Notes: generated by a model not told the origin, from the letters alone. DNA of 57,590 nucleotides from Pseudomonadota bacterium (GCA_027618655.1 JAQCEL010000004.1:1-57590); one strand, 5' to 3'; shown: positions 36,939 through 46,737, counted from the first letter of the stretch. Translations and numbers: made by a program.

Positions 36939-38000
36939 TTGAAATTCGGTATCACCGTTAGTCAAATTAAGGAAGTCGATCTCGACGTTCGTGCTGATCA
37001 ACTAGGCTACGATTTCTGTTGGGTGTGGGACAGCCCAATGATTCGATCAAACCTGTGGGCACTGCTTGCGCTGGTCGCTGATCGGACAAATCGAATTGCA
37101 GTTGGATCAGGTGTTGCGATTCCAGCGCTCTCATTGGCACCGGTAATCGCGAACGCGATTGCGACGATAAATGCGATTGCACCTGGGCGGACTTTTCTCG
37201 GTCTCGGAACAGGTAACACGGGTTTGCGCGCGATGGGGCAAACGCCAATGACGATTGCCGCATTCGAGCAGCATGTAAGAGTCATACGAGGACTCCTCTG
37301 TGGACAAACGGTCAGCTTCGAAGCGAACGGAATTTGTGAAGACATTGTGTTTCAAAGTCTCGCGCTCGAGCACATTAACCTTGACGATCCGATACCGATT
37401 CACATTGGCGGATTTGGTCCGCGCGCTCAAGCACTCGCAGGAGAATACGGCGAGGGTCCCATCACTGGCATTCCCCGCGGCGGCAGCATTCCAGACGCAC
37501 TCGCGAATGTGAAAATTGGTGCGGACCGAGCCGGGCGCCGATTAGAAAAATTTGAGACATACGCCTTGGTTAATTTGTTGCTATTGCGTCCTGGCGAGAC
37601 ATTAACCTCCGCGAGGGTGCTTAACGAAGTGGGATCGTCAATCATGGTCAACATCCACTTTATGTACGATCGCTATCGTAAACTCGGTACGCCACCGCCG
37701 GATTACGCGCAACCCATTTGGGAACAGTACGTTGCGTTTCGCAAAGCGCGTGATGCCGAGCGCTCGTTCACGCAAGCGCACGAGAGCCATTACGGTCATC
37801 TCGATCCGGCCGAGGCGCGCTTCATCACCCCCGAGATTATTCGAGCTTTTTGTATTGCTGGGCAGCCCGACGAGATTGTCGATCAGCTTAGAGTTCTAGA
37901 GGCGCAGGGTTTGACCGGCATCAACTTTATTGCGCCAGCTGAACGGCAATATACGATGTGCGATGAGTTCGCCGATACTGTGCTTGCAATGATGCGGTGA
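36939..38000 (+). CDS. LLM-class flavin-dependent oxidoreductase (F420/FMN type)
   Basis: 353 residues, starting at TTG 36939, because GAGGAG ends seven bases before it; the other TTG at 36933 is too close to that site. The start MKFGITVSQ and GYDFCWVWDSP are the first barrel strands, and APGRTFLGLGTGNTG the flavin-phosphate motif; HIGGFGPRA follows. The pattern matches methylene-tetrahydromethanopterin reductase-like oxidoreductases that use F420 or FMN. Its closest relative here is the gene at 53.9 kb, with the same strand motifs and the same C-terminal RRFITPE/RFITPEI region. Substrate unknown. Confidence 0.85.
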   Translation: MKFGITVSQIKEVDLDVRADQLGYDFCWVWDSPMIRSNLWALLALVADRTNRIAVGSGVAIPALSLAPVIANAIATINAIAPGRTFLGLGTGNTGLRAMGQTPMTIAAFEQHVRVIRGLLCGQTVSFEANGICEDIVFQSLALEHINLDDPIPIHIGGFGPRAQALAGEYGEGPITGIPRGGSIPDALANVKIGADRAGRRLEKFETYALVNLLLLRPGETLTSARVLNEVGSSIMVNIHFMYDRYRKLGTPPPDYAQPIWEQYVAFRKARDAERSFTQAHESHYGHLDPAEARFITPEIIRAFCIAGQPDEIVDQLRVLEAQGLTGINFIAPAERQYTMCDEFADTVLAMMR

Positions 38001-38133
38001 TATTTAGCAACGTGCGGCCTGTGCGCGTTTCCGATGCGTGTTTGACCGCACTCACAACCCCGCTTTTACACCGGACGGTAGAACTTCTAAACTGTAGGCA
38101 ACGTATCGCGCTAACGCGCCTTGGAGAATAATC

Positions 38134-39330
38134 ATGTGGAAATACCTGCGGTTCGCTTATATCCACTGGACATGGATCCCGCTCACCATTGTTGGCTTCT
38201 TACTTGGCGGCTGGTGGGTTTGGACGGGATTTGCTTATTTGTTTGTCATCGGAGTCGGTGGTGAAATTCTCACTCACCAATCGAGGGACGAGACAACGCC
38301 GCATTACAGCTATCCGATTATTCACGACCTGATCCTATATTCCGTCGTCATCAGTCACGCAGTGGCGTTGTTCGTCGCCGCGTGGGCATGCAGCAGCAGC
38401 GATGTACTTGGTTTTGGCAGTCTCGCCAATTTCTTATTTTCTGCACTCGGGTCCACCGTTGACGTTTTTGCCGCGCGCGAAGCAAATGTTTGGTATGACT
38501 ATGTGGGGATCGGCATGTCCTTAGGTGGGGTGCTTGGGGTTAGCGGAATCAGCGCTGCGCATGAGCTGACGCATCGCATAGCGCGTCCGCTCGACATGTG
38601 GTTCGGACGGTGGGACTTTGCTTTGATGTTCGGGACAAACTTTGCGACCGAGCATGTTTTCGGGCACCACATGAATCTGGGTTATGCCGGTGTCGATACT
38701 GTTTCGCCGAAACGTGGCGTTGGCTTTTACGAATTCCTCACCGCTGGCGGCTGGGCTCAATGGAAAGGAGGCTACGATATCGAGCGCGCGCGTCTCGAGA
38801 AACTCGGGAAACACTGGTTTTCGCCAGCTAATCGGGTCGTCTGCGCTTGGTTGCGGGGCGCGTTAGTCGTCTTCGCCGTTGGTTTAATCGGTGGCTGGCT
38901 AGCATTTTTCGTTTGGCTAATTGCAGCGGCATTCGCGAAGTACATATTGGAAGGCCTTAATTTCTTTTCCCACTATGGACTGATCCGCTTGCGAGGCGAG
39001 AAAGTGACCACCCGCAATACGTTTTCAAGCTTCAATCCACTCAGCAATCATTTCACGTTTAATCTCGGTCGACACGGCTCGCACCATGAATTCGCTAGAC
39101 CCTATTACTTTCACGAATACAAACCGATGCCTGAGTCGCCGTTTGGTTATCTAACGATGACCTTGGTGTCGTGGTTTCCGCCGGTATTTTGGAAACTGAT
39201 GGTCCCGATGCTGAAGGACTGGGACGAAAAATGGGCGAGCCCTGCGGAGCTCGCGGTCCTCGCGCAGCACAACCGTGAATCAGGCCTCAAGGAATTGGCA
39301 AAAAATTTGCACTGTGGCGGCGCACGGTAG
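38134..39330 (+). CDS. AlkB-like membrane di-iron hydroxylase (alkane 1-monooxygenase family)
   Basis: 398 residues with about six membrane segments and the eight-histidine di-iron set: HELTH (143-147), EHVFGHH (173-179) and LGRHGSHH (311-318), plus His280 in SHYG. AlkB hydroxylates terminal carbons of alkanes or fatty acids using rubredoxin electrons. In typical AlkB the third box reads NYxEHYG; here it is NFFSHYG, so the Glu is Ser and the Tyr is Phe. The sequence may therefore mark a divergent subfamily (terpene, aromatic methyl or fatty-acid substrate). No rubredoxin gene is visible. The short gap to the cupin gene suggests one transcript. Confidence 0.86.
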   Translation: MWKYLRFAYIHWTWIPLTIVGFLLGGWWVWTGFAYLFVIGVGGEILTHQSRDETTPHYSYPIIHDLILYSVVISHAVALFVAAWACSSSDVLGFGSLANFLFSALGSTVDVFAAREANVWYDYVGIGMSLGGVLGVSGISAAHELTHRIARPLDMWFGRWDFALMFGTNFATEHVFGHHMNLGYAGVDTVSPKRGVGFYEFLTAGGWAQWKGGYDIERARLEKLGKHWFSPANRVVCAWLRGALVVFAVGLIGGWLAFFVWLIAAAFAKYILEGLNFFSHYGLIRLRGEKVTTRNTFSSFNPLSNHFTFNLGRHGSHHEFARPYYFHEYKPMPESPFGYLTMTLVSWFPPVFWKLMVPMLKDWDEKWASPAELAVLAQHNRESGLKELAKNLHCGGAR

Positions 39331-39374
39331 ACAATCGTGTGCCAAATTCGTGTGATCTCTTGAAGGAAAATTCG

Positions 39375-39851
39375 ATGAAAATTGCAACAGCCCCTGAGAA
39401 TTTTGTCACTGGTTATAAGCCTGATGCTATCGAATGGCAGCATATTGTTGGTTCGCCACGCTTCGATTACCCCATTGACTACTGGGTTGCGGTACTCGGC
39501 GTGCAGCCAGAGATCGGGCAGATCGACTTTCTAAGCCGCTGGGAACCGAATGCATATTGTCATTACCATCGCCATCTCGGCGACGTATCCCTGCTTGTAT
39601 TAGAAGGCGAACATCACGTTGTTGAAACGACGGAAACCGAAACCATCCACAAAATTCGTAAACCCGGTCATTTCGTACGCAACGCGGGCGGTGATCTTCA
39701 CATGGAATACGGCGGTCCAGAAGGTGCCGTTGTATTCTTTAGTTGTCGGGCCGTGGAAGACGGCAAATTGTTTGACGTATTGACGAACGATGGCAAAGTG
39801 CTTGTCTCAGCGACAATCAATGATTTCCTAGACGGTAAATTGAACGGCTAA
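39375..39851 (+). CDS. Cupin-fold protein
   Basis: 158 residues, starting at the ATG after GAAGGAAAATTCG. The metal-type motif CHYHRH (His63, His65) with a later Glu (LEGEH) and His109 (GDLHMEYGG) forms a typical single-domain cupin, which might be a small dioxygenase, isomerase or regulator of a metal-binding kind. It follows the AlkB-like gene by 44 bp in the same direction, so a function on the product of that enzyme is likely. I cannot name the reaction. Confidence 0.72.
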   Translation: MKIATAPENFVTGYKPDAIEWQHIVGSPRFDYPIDYWVAVLGVQPEIGQIDFLSRWEPNAYCHYHRHLGDVSLLVLEGEHHVVETTETETIHKIRKPGHFVRNAGGDLHMEYGGPEGAVVFFSCRAVEDGKLFDVLTNDGKVLVSATINDFLDGKLNG

Positions 39852-39868
39852 CGGGTTGTCGACAAGAT

Positions 39869-39892
39869 TCCCGCGACGGTCCGGTCGCGGGA
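39869..39892. terminator. GC-rich hairpin after the cupin gene
   Basis: TCCCGCGAC and GTCGCGGGA form a perfect 9-bp stem around GGTCCG, 17 bp after the stop codon and between two convergent genes. The strong stem without a U-run suggests a terminator that may act in either direction. Confidence 0.6.
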
Positions 39893-39978
39893 GAACTTAA
39901 GCAGAATGTTCAAAACGAGTCGGCGCACGTCGAAGGTGGCGCCGGAGAATATCTAGCTCCTCCTTGCGACTGTAAGGT

Positions 39979-41595
39979 CTAAATTCTTGCGCCGTCGAGC
40001 TCGCCAGCGCGATGCTGCTCAACTAATTTGAATTTCTGAAGTTTCCCAGACGCCGTCGTTGGGATCTCGGATAACGCGAACCAGTGCTTCGGGACCTTGT
40101 GGCGGGCGAGTTGCGTGCCAACAAAACGCTGCAATTGCTCCCCCGCGACGCTGCGATTGAGCTCGAAGCGAACAACGGCTGCGACTTCTTCGCCCCAGTA
40201 GTCGTCGGCAATACCAATGACGGCGACATCGGCAACGTCGGGATGCGTATAGATGATTTCTTCTATCTCGCGAGGATAGATGTTTTCCCCGCCGCGAATA
40301 ATCATGTCTTTCAGCCGACCCGTAATTCTGCAGTATCCCCGCGAGTCCATCGTGCACAGATCGCCAGTATGCAGCCAGCCGTCGCGATCAATGGTAGCGG
40401 CGGTTGCATCTGGCATTTCGAAATAGCCCATCATCACCAGAAAGCCGCGCGTGCATAATTCCCCGGATGTATCGACCGGTTGGGTCACACCGGTTTCGGG
40501 GTCGACGATTTTTATTTCTACTTGCGGTATTGCGTAACCAATCGGTTCGCTTTTATCGGCTGCACTATCTGTGAGTCGCGTATGCGTGATCGCGGGAGAC
40601 GTTTCAGTTTGGCCATAGCTAATGATCAATCGAGCACTGAATTCTGTTTCTACTCTTTTGACAATCTCCATTGGCACGATAGCGCCGCCGGAGAACACGG
40701 TTCCAAGACTCGAAAGATCCCGCGGCCGATGGGCCTGCGCAGCAAGCAGCGCGATCAGCATCGTCGGCACGGCGAAGGTATAGGTCACTTGCTCTTGCTC
40801 GATTAAATCGAGCATCGATTCGGCGTCGAACGCTGACGGCAATAGTAAAGTGCCGCCAGTTTGTACGGACCCCAGCACGCCGCCAACACAGCCGGCGGTA
40901 TGGAACAATGGCGCGACTGCGAGGTTAATGGTCGCGGCATCCTGCGCCTTAATTTCCGCCATGAAGCGCGCATTATTCGTCACGCTGTAATGGTTTAAGA
41001 GCGCGCCTTTCGGCAGGCCAGTGGTCCCAGAGGTGTATTGAATCATCGCTGGGAGACTCGGCTGAACGGCTGGTAATTCTTGGGTCTCGGGACCCGAGTT
41101 GACGAAATGGTTAAAATCGTCGAAGCAAATCTTTAGGTCGAGCTTGATTGATTCGATCGCGCACGCCTGATCGATCACGGACGCCATAGTCTGACCGCGA
41201 TATTCGCGTTGATAGAAAATCGCCCGCGCGCGCGATTGACGGAGAACGTAAGCGAGTTCTCCGACCAAATAGGCCGGATTAACCGTCACTATGACAAGTC
41301 CAGATAGTGCGATCCCGAACAGCAGAATCACCCATTCGGGACAATTCGCCGACCACACCGCGATGTGTGTCCCGATCGGAAATTTTGCGCTGAGTGCCCG
41401 TGCGCAACGCTCGGAATCCGCGAGCAGTTCGGCATAAGTCCACTGACGCCGCTGACCCAATGGACGGTCAGCATCGATGAGCGCAATGCGATCCGGATCT
41501 CGCGCGGCCGCGTCGCGCAACACGCTCCCGCAAGTTGATTCCGCGAGCAGGAGTTCAGAAGTCGCGGGCCAGTATGATTCGTGCAATTGCTTCAT
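39979..41595 (-). CDS. Acyl-CoA synthetase (AMP-binding, FadD-like)
   Basis: 538 residues of the ANL superfamily. YTSGTTGLPKG (187-197) is the ATP-binding P-loop motif; further on are YGQTETSP, TGDLCTMDSRGYCRITGRLKD and the C-terminal TASGKLQKF with the catalytic Lys. The enzyme activates a carboxylic acid to acyl-AMP and then acyl-CoA, feeding beta-oxidation or aromatic-CoA pathways. The active-site pocket cannot tell chain length. It is divergently placed from the SDR gene across 307 bp, and close to the acyl-CoA dehydrogenase, crotonase and BVMO genes. This matches degradation of the product of the oxygenases. Confidence 0.9.
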   Translation of the reverse strand: MKQLHESYWPATSELLLAESTCGSVLRDAAARDPDRIALIDADRPLGQRRQWTYAELLADSERCARALSAKFPIGTHIAVWSANCPEWVILLFGIALSGLVIVTVNPAYLVGELAYVLRQSRARAIFYQREYRGQTMASVIDQACAIESIKLDLKICFDDFNHFVNSGPETQELPAVQPSLPAMIQYTSGTTGLPKGALLNHYSVTNNARFMAEIKAQDAATINLAVAPLFHTAGCVGGVLGSVQTGGTLLLPSAFDAESMLDLIEQEQVTYTFAVPTMLIALLAAQAHRPRDLSSLGTVFSGGAIVPMEIVKRVETEFSARLIISYGQTETSPAITHTRLTDSAADKSEPIGYAIPQVEIKIVDPETGVTQPVDTSGELCTRGFLVMMGYFEMPDATAATIDRDGWLHTGDLCTMDSRGYCRITGRLKDMIIRGGENIYPREIEEIIYTHPDVADVAVIGIADDYWGEEVAAVVRFELNRSVAGEQLQRFVGTQLARHKVPKHWFALSEIPTTASGKLQKFKLVEQHRAGELDGARI

Positions 41596-41902
41596 GCGCC
41601 AAGTCCAATTTTTCTAGAAGGGAATTTAATTGTGTGAAGTACGGATGCGTGTATGTCCATAGTCCGACAATTTTAGTGTCGATGACGAAGCCTAAAGTGG
41701 AATTTGGGATCGGCATTACGTTTCACGTCATTAATGTTCGTAATGCCACTTTTATACGCGAAATCGACGAGAGAACTCTATCAGGTGTGCGAAATATTTC
41801 GTGATTGTCCGAGCTGCTGGGCTGCGTAGTAGACATCCGGGTTAAGATCGGTGGACGACGAGTCTGTCAGCCAGTCACCACTAATTTCAGGAGTTTACGA
41901 GC
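41596..41902. other. Divergent gap with a palindrome, between CoA synthetase and SDR genes
   Basis: This 307-bp region must hold promoters for both neighbours. Its one distinct feature is an inverted repeat (41712-41747), described separately. I found no convincing coding frame; frames that are open here have no ribosome site. Confidence 0.4.
41712..41747. promoter_or_regulatory. Candidate operator: 9-bp inverted repeat
   Basis: GGCATTACG and CGTAATGCC are exact complements, spaced by 18 bases, with a short palindrome (CATTAATG) inside the spacer. The arrangement, in a divergent gap, resembles a dimer-binding operator of a TetR/GntR/IclR-type regulator. No regulator gene is in the window, so binding is inferred only. 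Confidence 0.4.
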
Positions 41903-42673
41903 ATGGATAATCCGATGAGTCTCGAAGGTCGGGTCATTATTATCACCGGCGCGGCGCAAGGTATCGGCCGCGGCGTCGCGACGAAAGCCGCCTCTCTAGG
42001 TGCCAAATTGGCTTTGATCGACATCAATGGCGACGGTGCGCAGGAAACCGCCAAGCGCCTTGGCGATGACATCGATGTGTATGCGGGCAGTGTCGCCGAC
42101 GCAGGGTTCATTCAAGACACTGTAGAAAGCGTTGTCGCCAAGCACGGTATTATTCATGGCTTGTTTAATAATGCGGGCATCATTCGCACCGCCATGATTC
42201 ATAAAATGTCACTGGCGGATTGGCAGGCTGTAATTGATGTCAATTTGACCGGCGTATTTCATTGCCTGCAAGCCGTTGGTCGCCACATGATCGAGCGCGC
42301 TAATGATGATAATAACGAACCGTCGCGCATCGTCAACGTTTCTTCGATCGCGGGACGGCGCGGCACGATCGGTCAAATAAATTACGGCGCGGCGAAGTCC
42401 GGGGTGTTAGGTATTACGATGAGCGCAGCGCGTGAATGGGCGCGCTACGGGATCTGCGTCAACAGTGTTTGTTTTGGCGCGGTAGAAACACCCATGACGG
42501 AAGTGATCCGTGGTCCTAAGTTTATTGATCGGACCTTAGCGTCAATCCCGATGGGACGCATCGCGGAACCTGATGAAGTTGCCGGTCCTTGTTGTTTTTT
42601 GCTGTCAGATATCGCGAGCTATATCACCGGCCAGCATCTCAACATTGACGGCGGCTCGCAAATCGGTTTTTAG
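41903..42673 (+). CDS. SDR-family oxidoreductase
   Basis: 256 residues. TGAAQGIGRG (residues 16-25), the Asp in ALIDING that favours NAD, NNAG near 88, SSIAGRRG with the active Ser and YGAAKSG with Tyr and Lys, then a C-terminal GQHLNIDGGSQ. An ordinary SDR alcohol dehydrogenase that would oxidise an alcohol made by hydroxylation to the ketone a BVMO then uses. A second ATG at 41915 is possible; CAGGAG is upstream. A BVMO gene lies convergently downstream. Confidence 0.9.
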   Translation: MDNPMSLEGRVIIITGAAQGIGRGVATKAASLGAKLALIDINGDGAQETAKRLGDDIDVYAGSVADAGFIQDTVESVVAKHGIIHGLFNNAGIIRTAMIHKMSLADWQAVIDVNLTGVFHCLQAVGRHMIERANDDNNEPSRIVNVSSIAGRRGTIGQINYGAAKSGVLGITMSAAREWARYGICVNSVCFGAVETPMTEVIRGPKFIDRTLASIPMGRIAEPDEVAGPCCFLLSDIASYITGQHLNIDGGSQIGF

Positions 42674-42680
42674 TCCGCAA

Positions 42681-42710
42681 CGCCAGCCTCGCGACGGTGC
42701 TAGGCTGGCG
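42681..42710. terminator. Hairpin between convergent SDR and FMO genes
   Basis: CGCCAGCCT and AGGCTGGCG form a perfect 9-bp stem with a 12-base loop, just after the SDR stop and 66 bp before the BVMO stop on the opposite strand. It lacks a U-run but could end both transcripts. Confidence 0.55.
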
Positions 42711-42775
42711 AGCGTCGCAAGTGCCTCTAAGCGGAAAATGCTCGAATAGGGCAGTTGCGACGTCTATTTTTTCGG

Positions 42776-44374
42776 CTAGCTGAGACGGAAGCCTTCGTAG
42801 CCTTTTGCGGCAACGTCAGCGAAGATCTCTCGATACGCCGGCACGCCCCCCGCAAACAATAAGAATCGGCCGCGAACGTTTTCTGGATTCGTGCTACCAA
42901 AGAACCAGGAGTCCTGCATGTCGTTAATCAACAGACCTTCGGCCGATTTGTAACAGCGCTCGGTCCAGGCTTCTTCTGCTTCTACAGTCGCTTCAATGGT
43001 TTCGAATCCATTGTCGCGTAAATAACGCATGCAGCCGACGATCCATTCGACGTTGCTTTCAACGCAGCGCGTGATATTGCAGAACAACGCTGGATTATGC
43101 GGACCCATGATGGCGAACAAGTTTGGAAAGCCAGAGAACTGCACACCGAGGTTCGTCTTCGGCCCATCCGACCAATGTTCTTTTAAGGACTTGCCGTTCT
43201 CGCCACGAATATCCATGCGCAACAGCTCACCCGTAATACTGTGAAAACCCGTCGCGTAAATAATGATGTCGAAGTCGTGCAAGTCAGCGCCCGTTTCGAT
43301 GCCGGTGGGGGTGATTTTCGTGATGGGCGTTTCGCGCAGATCGACGAGATCCACCGTGTCCAGATTGAAAATCTCGTAATAGTTTTTTTCACCAGGGCAA
43401 CGCTTTGTACCAAACGTGTGTTTCGGGATCAGTTTCTCGGCCATCACTGGATCTTTTACGCGTTCACGGATTTTCCCAGCGAGAAATTCGGCGACTTCGT
43501 CCGCTGCTTCACGCGACGTAAACGAATCACTAAAATTGCCGAGCCACAGTGAGAATCCGCCGCGATCGTACAACTCCTGATAGCGCGCCAAACGCTCCGC
43601 TTTCGGCACGGTCATCGCGGCTCTTGCGTCGGGTTCGTGAATAAATCCTGCCCAGGTACGTTTGCAGAGATCGAAAATGTCTTGTGCTTTGCGATCGAAT
43701 TCGAGTTGCTCTTGCGGCGTGATCGACGCGTTACGCAGCGGTGTACACCAATTGGCAGTGCGTTGGAAAACCGTTAATTGCGCGCAATCTGGTGCGATCG
43801 ATTGGATGATCTGAACGGCAGTTGGCCCGCTGCCAATGATACCAACTTTCTTGCCCTTGAAATCGACGGGTTCTTTCGGCCAACGCGCGCTATGCAGCGA
43901 CAGTCCTTTAAAACTTTCGACACCTTCATAGTCAGGAAATTGGTGAGCAGACAGTAGTCCGGTCGCGCACATGACAAAGCGTGCGTTTGCGCGTAGACCG
44001 TTTTGGGTTTCGATTTCCCACAACTTGTCAGTCTCGTTGTAAACAACCGTCGCGACTCTCGCGTTCAATTCGATGTCGCGTTTTAAATCGAATTTGTCGG
44101 CGACGTGGTGCAAGTAGCGTTCGATTTCTGGCTGAGCAGAAAAATGCTCGCTCCATTTCCATTCATCGATCAATTCCTTGGAGAATGAGTATTGGTAGGA
44201 GTAACTTTCCGAATCGAATCGGGCGCCCGGATATCGATTCCAATACCACGTACCGCCAATTCCCGTGCCGGCCTCAAAAACTTTCGCCGAAAATCCGAGT
44301 TCGCGAAGTTTATATAGGGAATAAAGGCCGGATACACCGGCACCGATGACAATCACATCGTATTGTTGGGTCAT
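42776..44374 (-). CDS. Flavin-containing monooxygenase, Baeyer-Villiger type
   Basis: 532 residues, starting at the ATG after GCGAGGA. FAD site GAGVSG (11-16), the BVMO fingerprint FKGLSLHSARWP (155-166, F-x-G-x3-H-x3-W-P), and a second dinucleotide motif GSGPTA (181-186) for NADPH. The conserved GTWYWNRYPG (41-50) is typical for cyclohexanone-type enzymes. It inserts oxygen next to a ketone to make an ester or lactone. Its genetic context (SDR, CoA synthetase, crotonase, acyl-CoA dehydrogenase) fits degradation of a cyclic or branched ketone. Upstream (44375-44725) is a gap that may carry its promoter. Confidence 0.92.
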   Translation of the reverse strand: MTQQYDVIVIGAGVSGLYSLYKLRELGFSAKVFEAGTGIGGTWYWNRYPGARFDSESYSYQYSFSKELIDEWKWSEHFSAQPEIERYLHHVADKFDLKRDIELNARVATVVYNETDKLWEIETQNGLRANARFVMCATGLLSAHQFPDYEGVESFKGLSLHSARWPKEPVDFKGKKVGIIGSGPTAVQIIQSIAPDCAQLTVFQRTANWCTPLRNASITPQEQLEFDRKAQDIFDLCKRTWAGFIHEPDARAAMTVPKAERLARYQELYDRGGFSLWLGNFSDSFTSREAADEVAEFLAGKIRERVKDPVMAEKLIPKHTFGTKRCPGEKNYYEIFNLDTVDLVDLRETPITKITPTGIETGADLHDFDIIIYATGFHSITGELLRMDIRGENGKSLKEHWSDGPKTNLGVQFSGFPNLFAIMGPHNPALFCNITRCVESNVEWIVGCMRYLRDNGFETIEATVEAEEAWTERCYKSAEGLLINDMQDSWFFGSTNPENVRGRFLLFAGGVPAYREIFADVAAKGYEGFRLS

Positions 44375-44725
44375 GCTGAAAATCCTCGCGATCTGTAGCT
44401 TGTGCAAGCTTATGCGCGGACTTTAGCACGAAGGAGGGTGTCAGCGCTTGTCCTAGGGGCGTGCTTAACAAGGTAGGAGAACGTGACAAACGGTTTCATC
44501 TAACCTGAAACTAAGGGCGATTCGAGTCCTTCGGCGTTTTCTTAAAATTGCCATCTCAACGCGCTAAACGCGTTATTGTTACTCGCTCAGGAGCGACTTC
44601 CTGAGTTAGCCGTCAATCTTTGTTTGTCTCTGGAGACTAGGTTTTCTCGGTTCCTAAGTTTCAAGGTCAGTAAAAATCCTCGCGCATACGTCACCGTGTC
44701 GGAGTCGGATAATCGTCAACTTGAT
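44375..44725. other. Intergenic gap upstream of the BVMO gene
   Basis: 351 bp with no gene that I trust. It contains a small hairpin, AACGCG-CTAAA-CGCGTT (44558-44574), that could end the transcript of the crotonase gene to the right. Promoter boxes for the BVMO are not clear. Confidence 0.3.
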
Positions 44726-45478
44726 CTATCGCGCGAGGCGTTTTGCGGCTTCCCGCAATCGGATCTGGGCGTCTTCGCTATTCCAGATTTCGACTTGACG
44801 AGCAACTCGGGCAGACATTTGTTGTCTCACGTCGGCGCAAAATCCGCCACTACGCATATTCTTTGTTTCGGCAAATGCTTCTGGGGCGAGCTCACACAGA
44901 AATTTGAGTTGTTCCCATGCGGTCGCTTCAATATTTGTTCTCTCCGCGACCCCATGAATCAACTTTTGGGCGAACGCTTCCTCACCAGAGATCAGTTTCC
45001 CGGTATAAATTAAATCCGAGGCAATAAAATCGCCGGCGATGAAACGTACTAACTGATCCGCAAAGTAGGGATTTGGTACGCCAAGTAGAATTTCCGGTTT
45101 GCCGATTAACACGCGGCCTTTGCTTGCATATCGATAATCGCACGCGAGTAGTAGCGCCATCGCCGCGCCTATCGCATGCCCTTTAATTACACCAACGATT
45201 GGTAACGGCGATTCCATTATTTGCAGGATGCAATAGCCGAGCTCTAGGAACATCGCGCGCATCCCGGCGCTCGGTTGCGCGAGTGCCCACTCGAGATCGA
45301 CGCCGTTCGAGAAAAACTTATCTCCGCCGCACAGTAATATTCCCCGTGCATCGCGCTCTGCGTCTGTTAGCGCGCTCGATAGTGCTTGCACGACATCCGT
45401 GGTGAGCATATTCGTAGGCCCCGAGGCCAAACGAATCTGAACACAATCTCCGATCCGTTCGCTAACGACGGGATTCAT
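44726..45478 (-). CDS. Enoyl-CoA hydratase/isomerase family protein
   Basis: 250 residues with the crotonase fold: GHAIGAAMALLLACDYRY and GKPEILLGVPN. The second catalytic Glu is present in KPEI, but the first is replaced (GAAMA where hydratases have GG-x-E). A single Glu at this point is the rule for delta3,delta2-enoyl-CoA isomerases, so an isomerase role in oxidation of unsaturated acyl-CoA is favoured. It is read with the acyl-CoA dehydrogenase gene (53 bp apart, same strand) as part of a beta-oxidation branch. The length is normal. Confidence 0.87.
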   Translation of the reverse strand: MNPVVSERIGDCVQIRLASGPTNMLTTDVVQALSSALTDAERDARGILLCGGDKFFSNGVDLEWALAQPSAGMRAMFLELGYCILQIMESPLPIVGVIKGHAIGAAMALLLACDYRYASKGRVLIGKPEILLGVPNPYFADQLVRFIAGDFIASDLIYTGKLISGEEAFAQKLIHGVAERTNIEATAWEQLKFLCELAPEAFAETKNMRSGGFCADVRQQMSARVARQVEIWNSEDAQIRLREAAKRLAR

Positions 45479-45531
45479 TGGGCGCTTGGGGTGGTTAGCA
45501 GATGAAGACCGGAAATAGTAACGTCCTCAAT

Positions 45532-46737
45532 TTACGCAGCGTACTCGCTAATGATCTGCTTACCGAGCGCCATCATGTGCACTTGGCAAGGACCGTCGGC
45601 TTGTCGGCACCAGCGTGCGTAATTGAACGCCTCAGCCATAAAGTAATCGCCGGTCAAGCCACCCGCGCCGTGAATTTGCATGCAGCGATCGATCACGGTT
45701 TGCGCCATATTGGGTACCGCGATCTTCGAGGCGGCGATTAGATCGCGTGCTTCGCGCGCGCCCACCGCGTCCATTTTCTCTGCCGTTTTCATGGTTAACA
45801 ATCGAGCTTGCTCTATTTCGCAAAACGATTTTGCGATGTCCTCGCGAATCGATTGATGTTCGGATAATTTCTTACCAAAAGTACTGCGCGATACCGCCCG
45901 ACGGCAGGCAAACTCTAGCGAGCGCTGTGCGCAACCAATGAGCCGCATACAATGATGAATACGGCCAGGCCCGAGGCGACCTTGGGCGATTTCGAATCCG
46001 CGACCTTCACCGAGCAATATGTTTTCCGCAGGTACGCGGACATTGTCAAAATGAATTTCGGCATGGCCTTGCGGTGCGTCATCGTAACCCAAGGTCGTTA
46101 GTGGGCGGATGAAGGTGAGGCCGGGCGTGCCGCGTGGGACCAGTATCTGGCTTTGTTGTAAGTGTCGATTCGGGTTGTTGGGATCGGATTTTCCCATCAC
46201 GATAAAGATCTGTGTACGCTCATACAGGGCATTCGTGATAAACCATTTGCGACCGTTGATGACGTATTCGTCCCCCTCGCGCATGATGGACAATTGCACG
46301 TTCGTAGCGTCACTTGAGGCGACGTCAGGCTCAGTCATGGCGAACGCGGATCGAATGTCTCCGGCGAGTAGCGGTTTTAGCCACTGCTCTTTTTGATCAT
46401 CAGTCCCGTATTTCATGAAGACTTCCATATTGCCTGTATCCGGCGCATTGCAATTGAAGACTTCTGGACTCCACAAAACCCGACCCATGATTTCAGCGAG
46501 CGGCGCGTAATCGGCGTTGCTCAAACCGCCGTGACTCTTCGGTACGAATAGATTCCATAAACCTACCTCGCGCGCCTTGGCCTTCAACTCTTCCATCAAA
46601 GGTACGGTTTGAAAACGATTTTCCATGGCGTTCAATTGCGCGTGGTAATTCGTTTCGTTCGGATAAATATGCGCATCCATAAACGCGAGTAAGTGGTCTT
46701 TTAGTTCTTGTGGGCTAGCTTCGATATTCGCGTACAT
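45532..46737 (-). CDS. Acyl-CoA dehydrogenase (ACAD10/11-like)
   Basis: 401 residues from the ATG after [24 protein letters not shown] holds the flavin/substrate loop, [13 protein letters not shown] the beta-domain strand, then [15 protein letters not shown] and [14 protein letters not shown] at the C-terminus, the layout of long-chain or ACAD10/11-type dehydrogenases. It would desaturate an acyl-CoA, passing electrons to ETF, which is not encoded here. It lies in a minus-strand series with the crotonase gene and the flavin monooxygenase gene. The preceding 161 bp carry no recognisable gene. Confidence 0.88.
   Translation of the reverse strand: MYANIEASPQELKDHLLAFMDAHIYPNETNYHAQLNAMENRFQTVPLMEELKAKAREVGLWNLFVPKSHGGLSNADYAPLAEIMGRVLWSPEVFNCNAPDTGNMEVFMKYGTDDQKEQWLKPLLAGDIRSAFAMTEPDVASSDATNVQLSIMREGDEYVINGRKWFITNALYERTQIFIVMGKSDPNNPNRHLQQSQILVPRGTPGLTFIRPLTTLGYDDAPQGHAEIHFDNVRVPAENILLGEGRGFEIAQGRLGPGRIHHCMRLIGCAQRSLEFACRRAVSRSTFGKKLSEHQSIREDIAKSFCEIEQARLLTMKTAEKMDAVGAREARDLIAASKIAVPNMAQTVIDRCMQIHGAGGLTGDYFMAEAFNYARWCRQADGPCQVHMMALGKQIISEYAA

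Noticed and set aside
44576-45013. Open frame of 145 codons on the plus strand
   Set aside because: It lies mostly opposite a clear crotonase gene, has no ribosome site and no recognisable domain.
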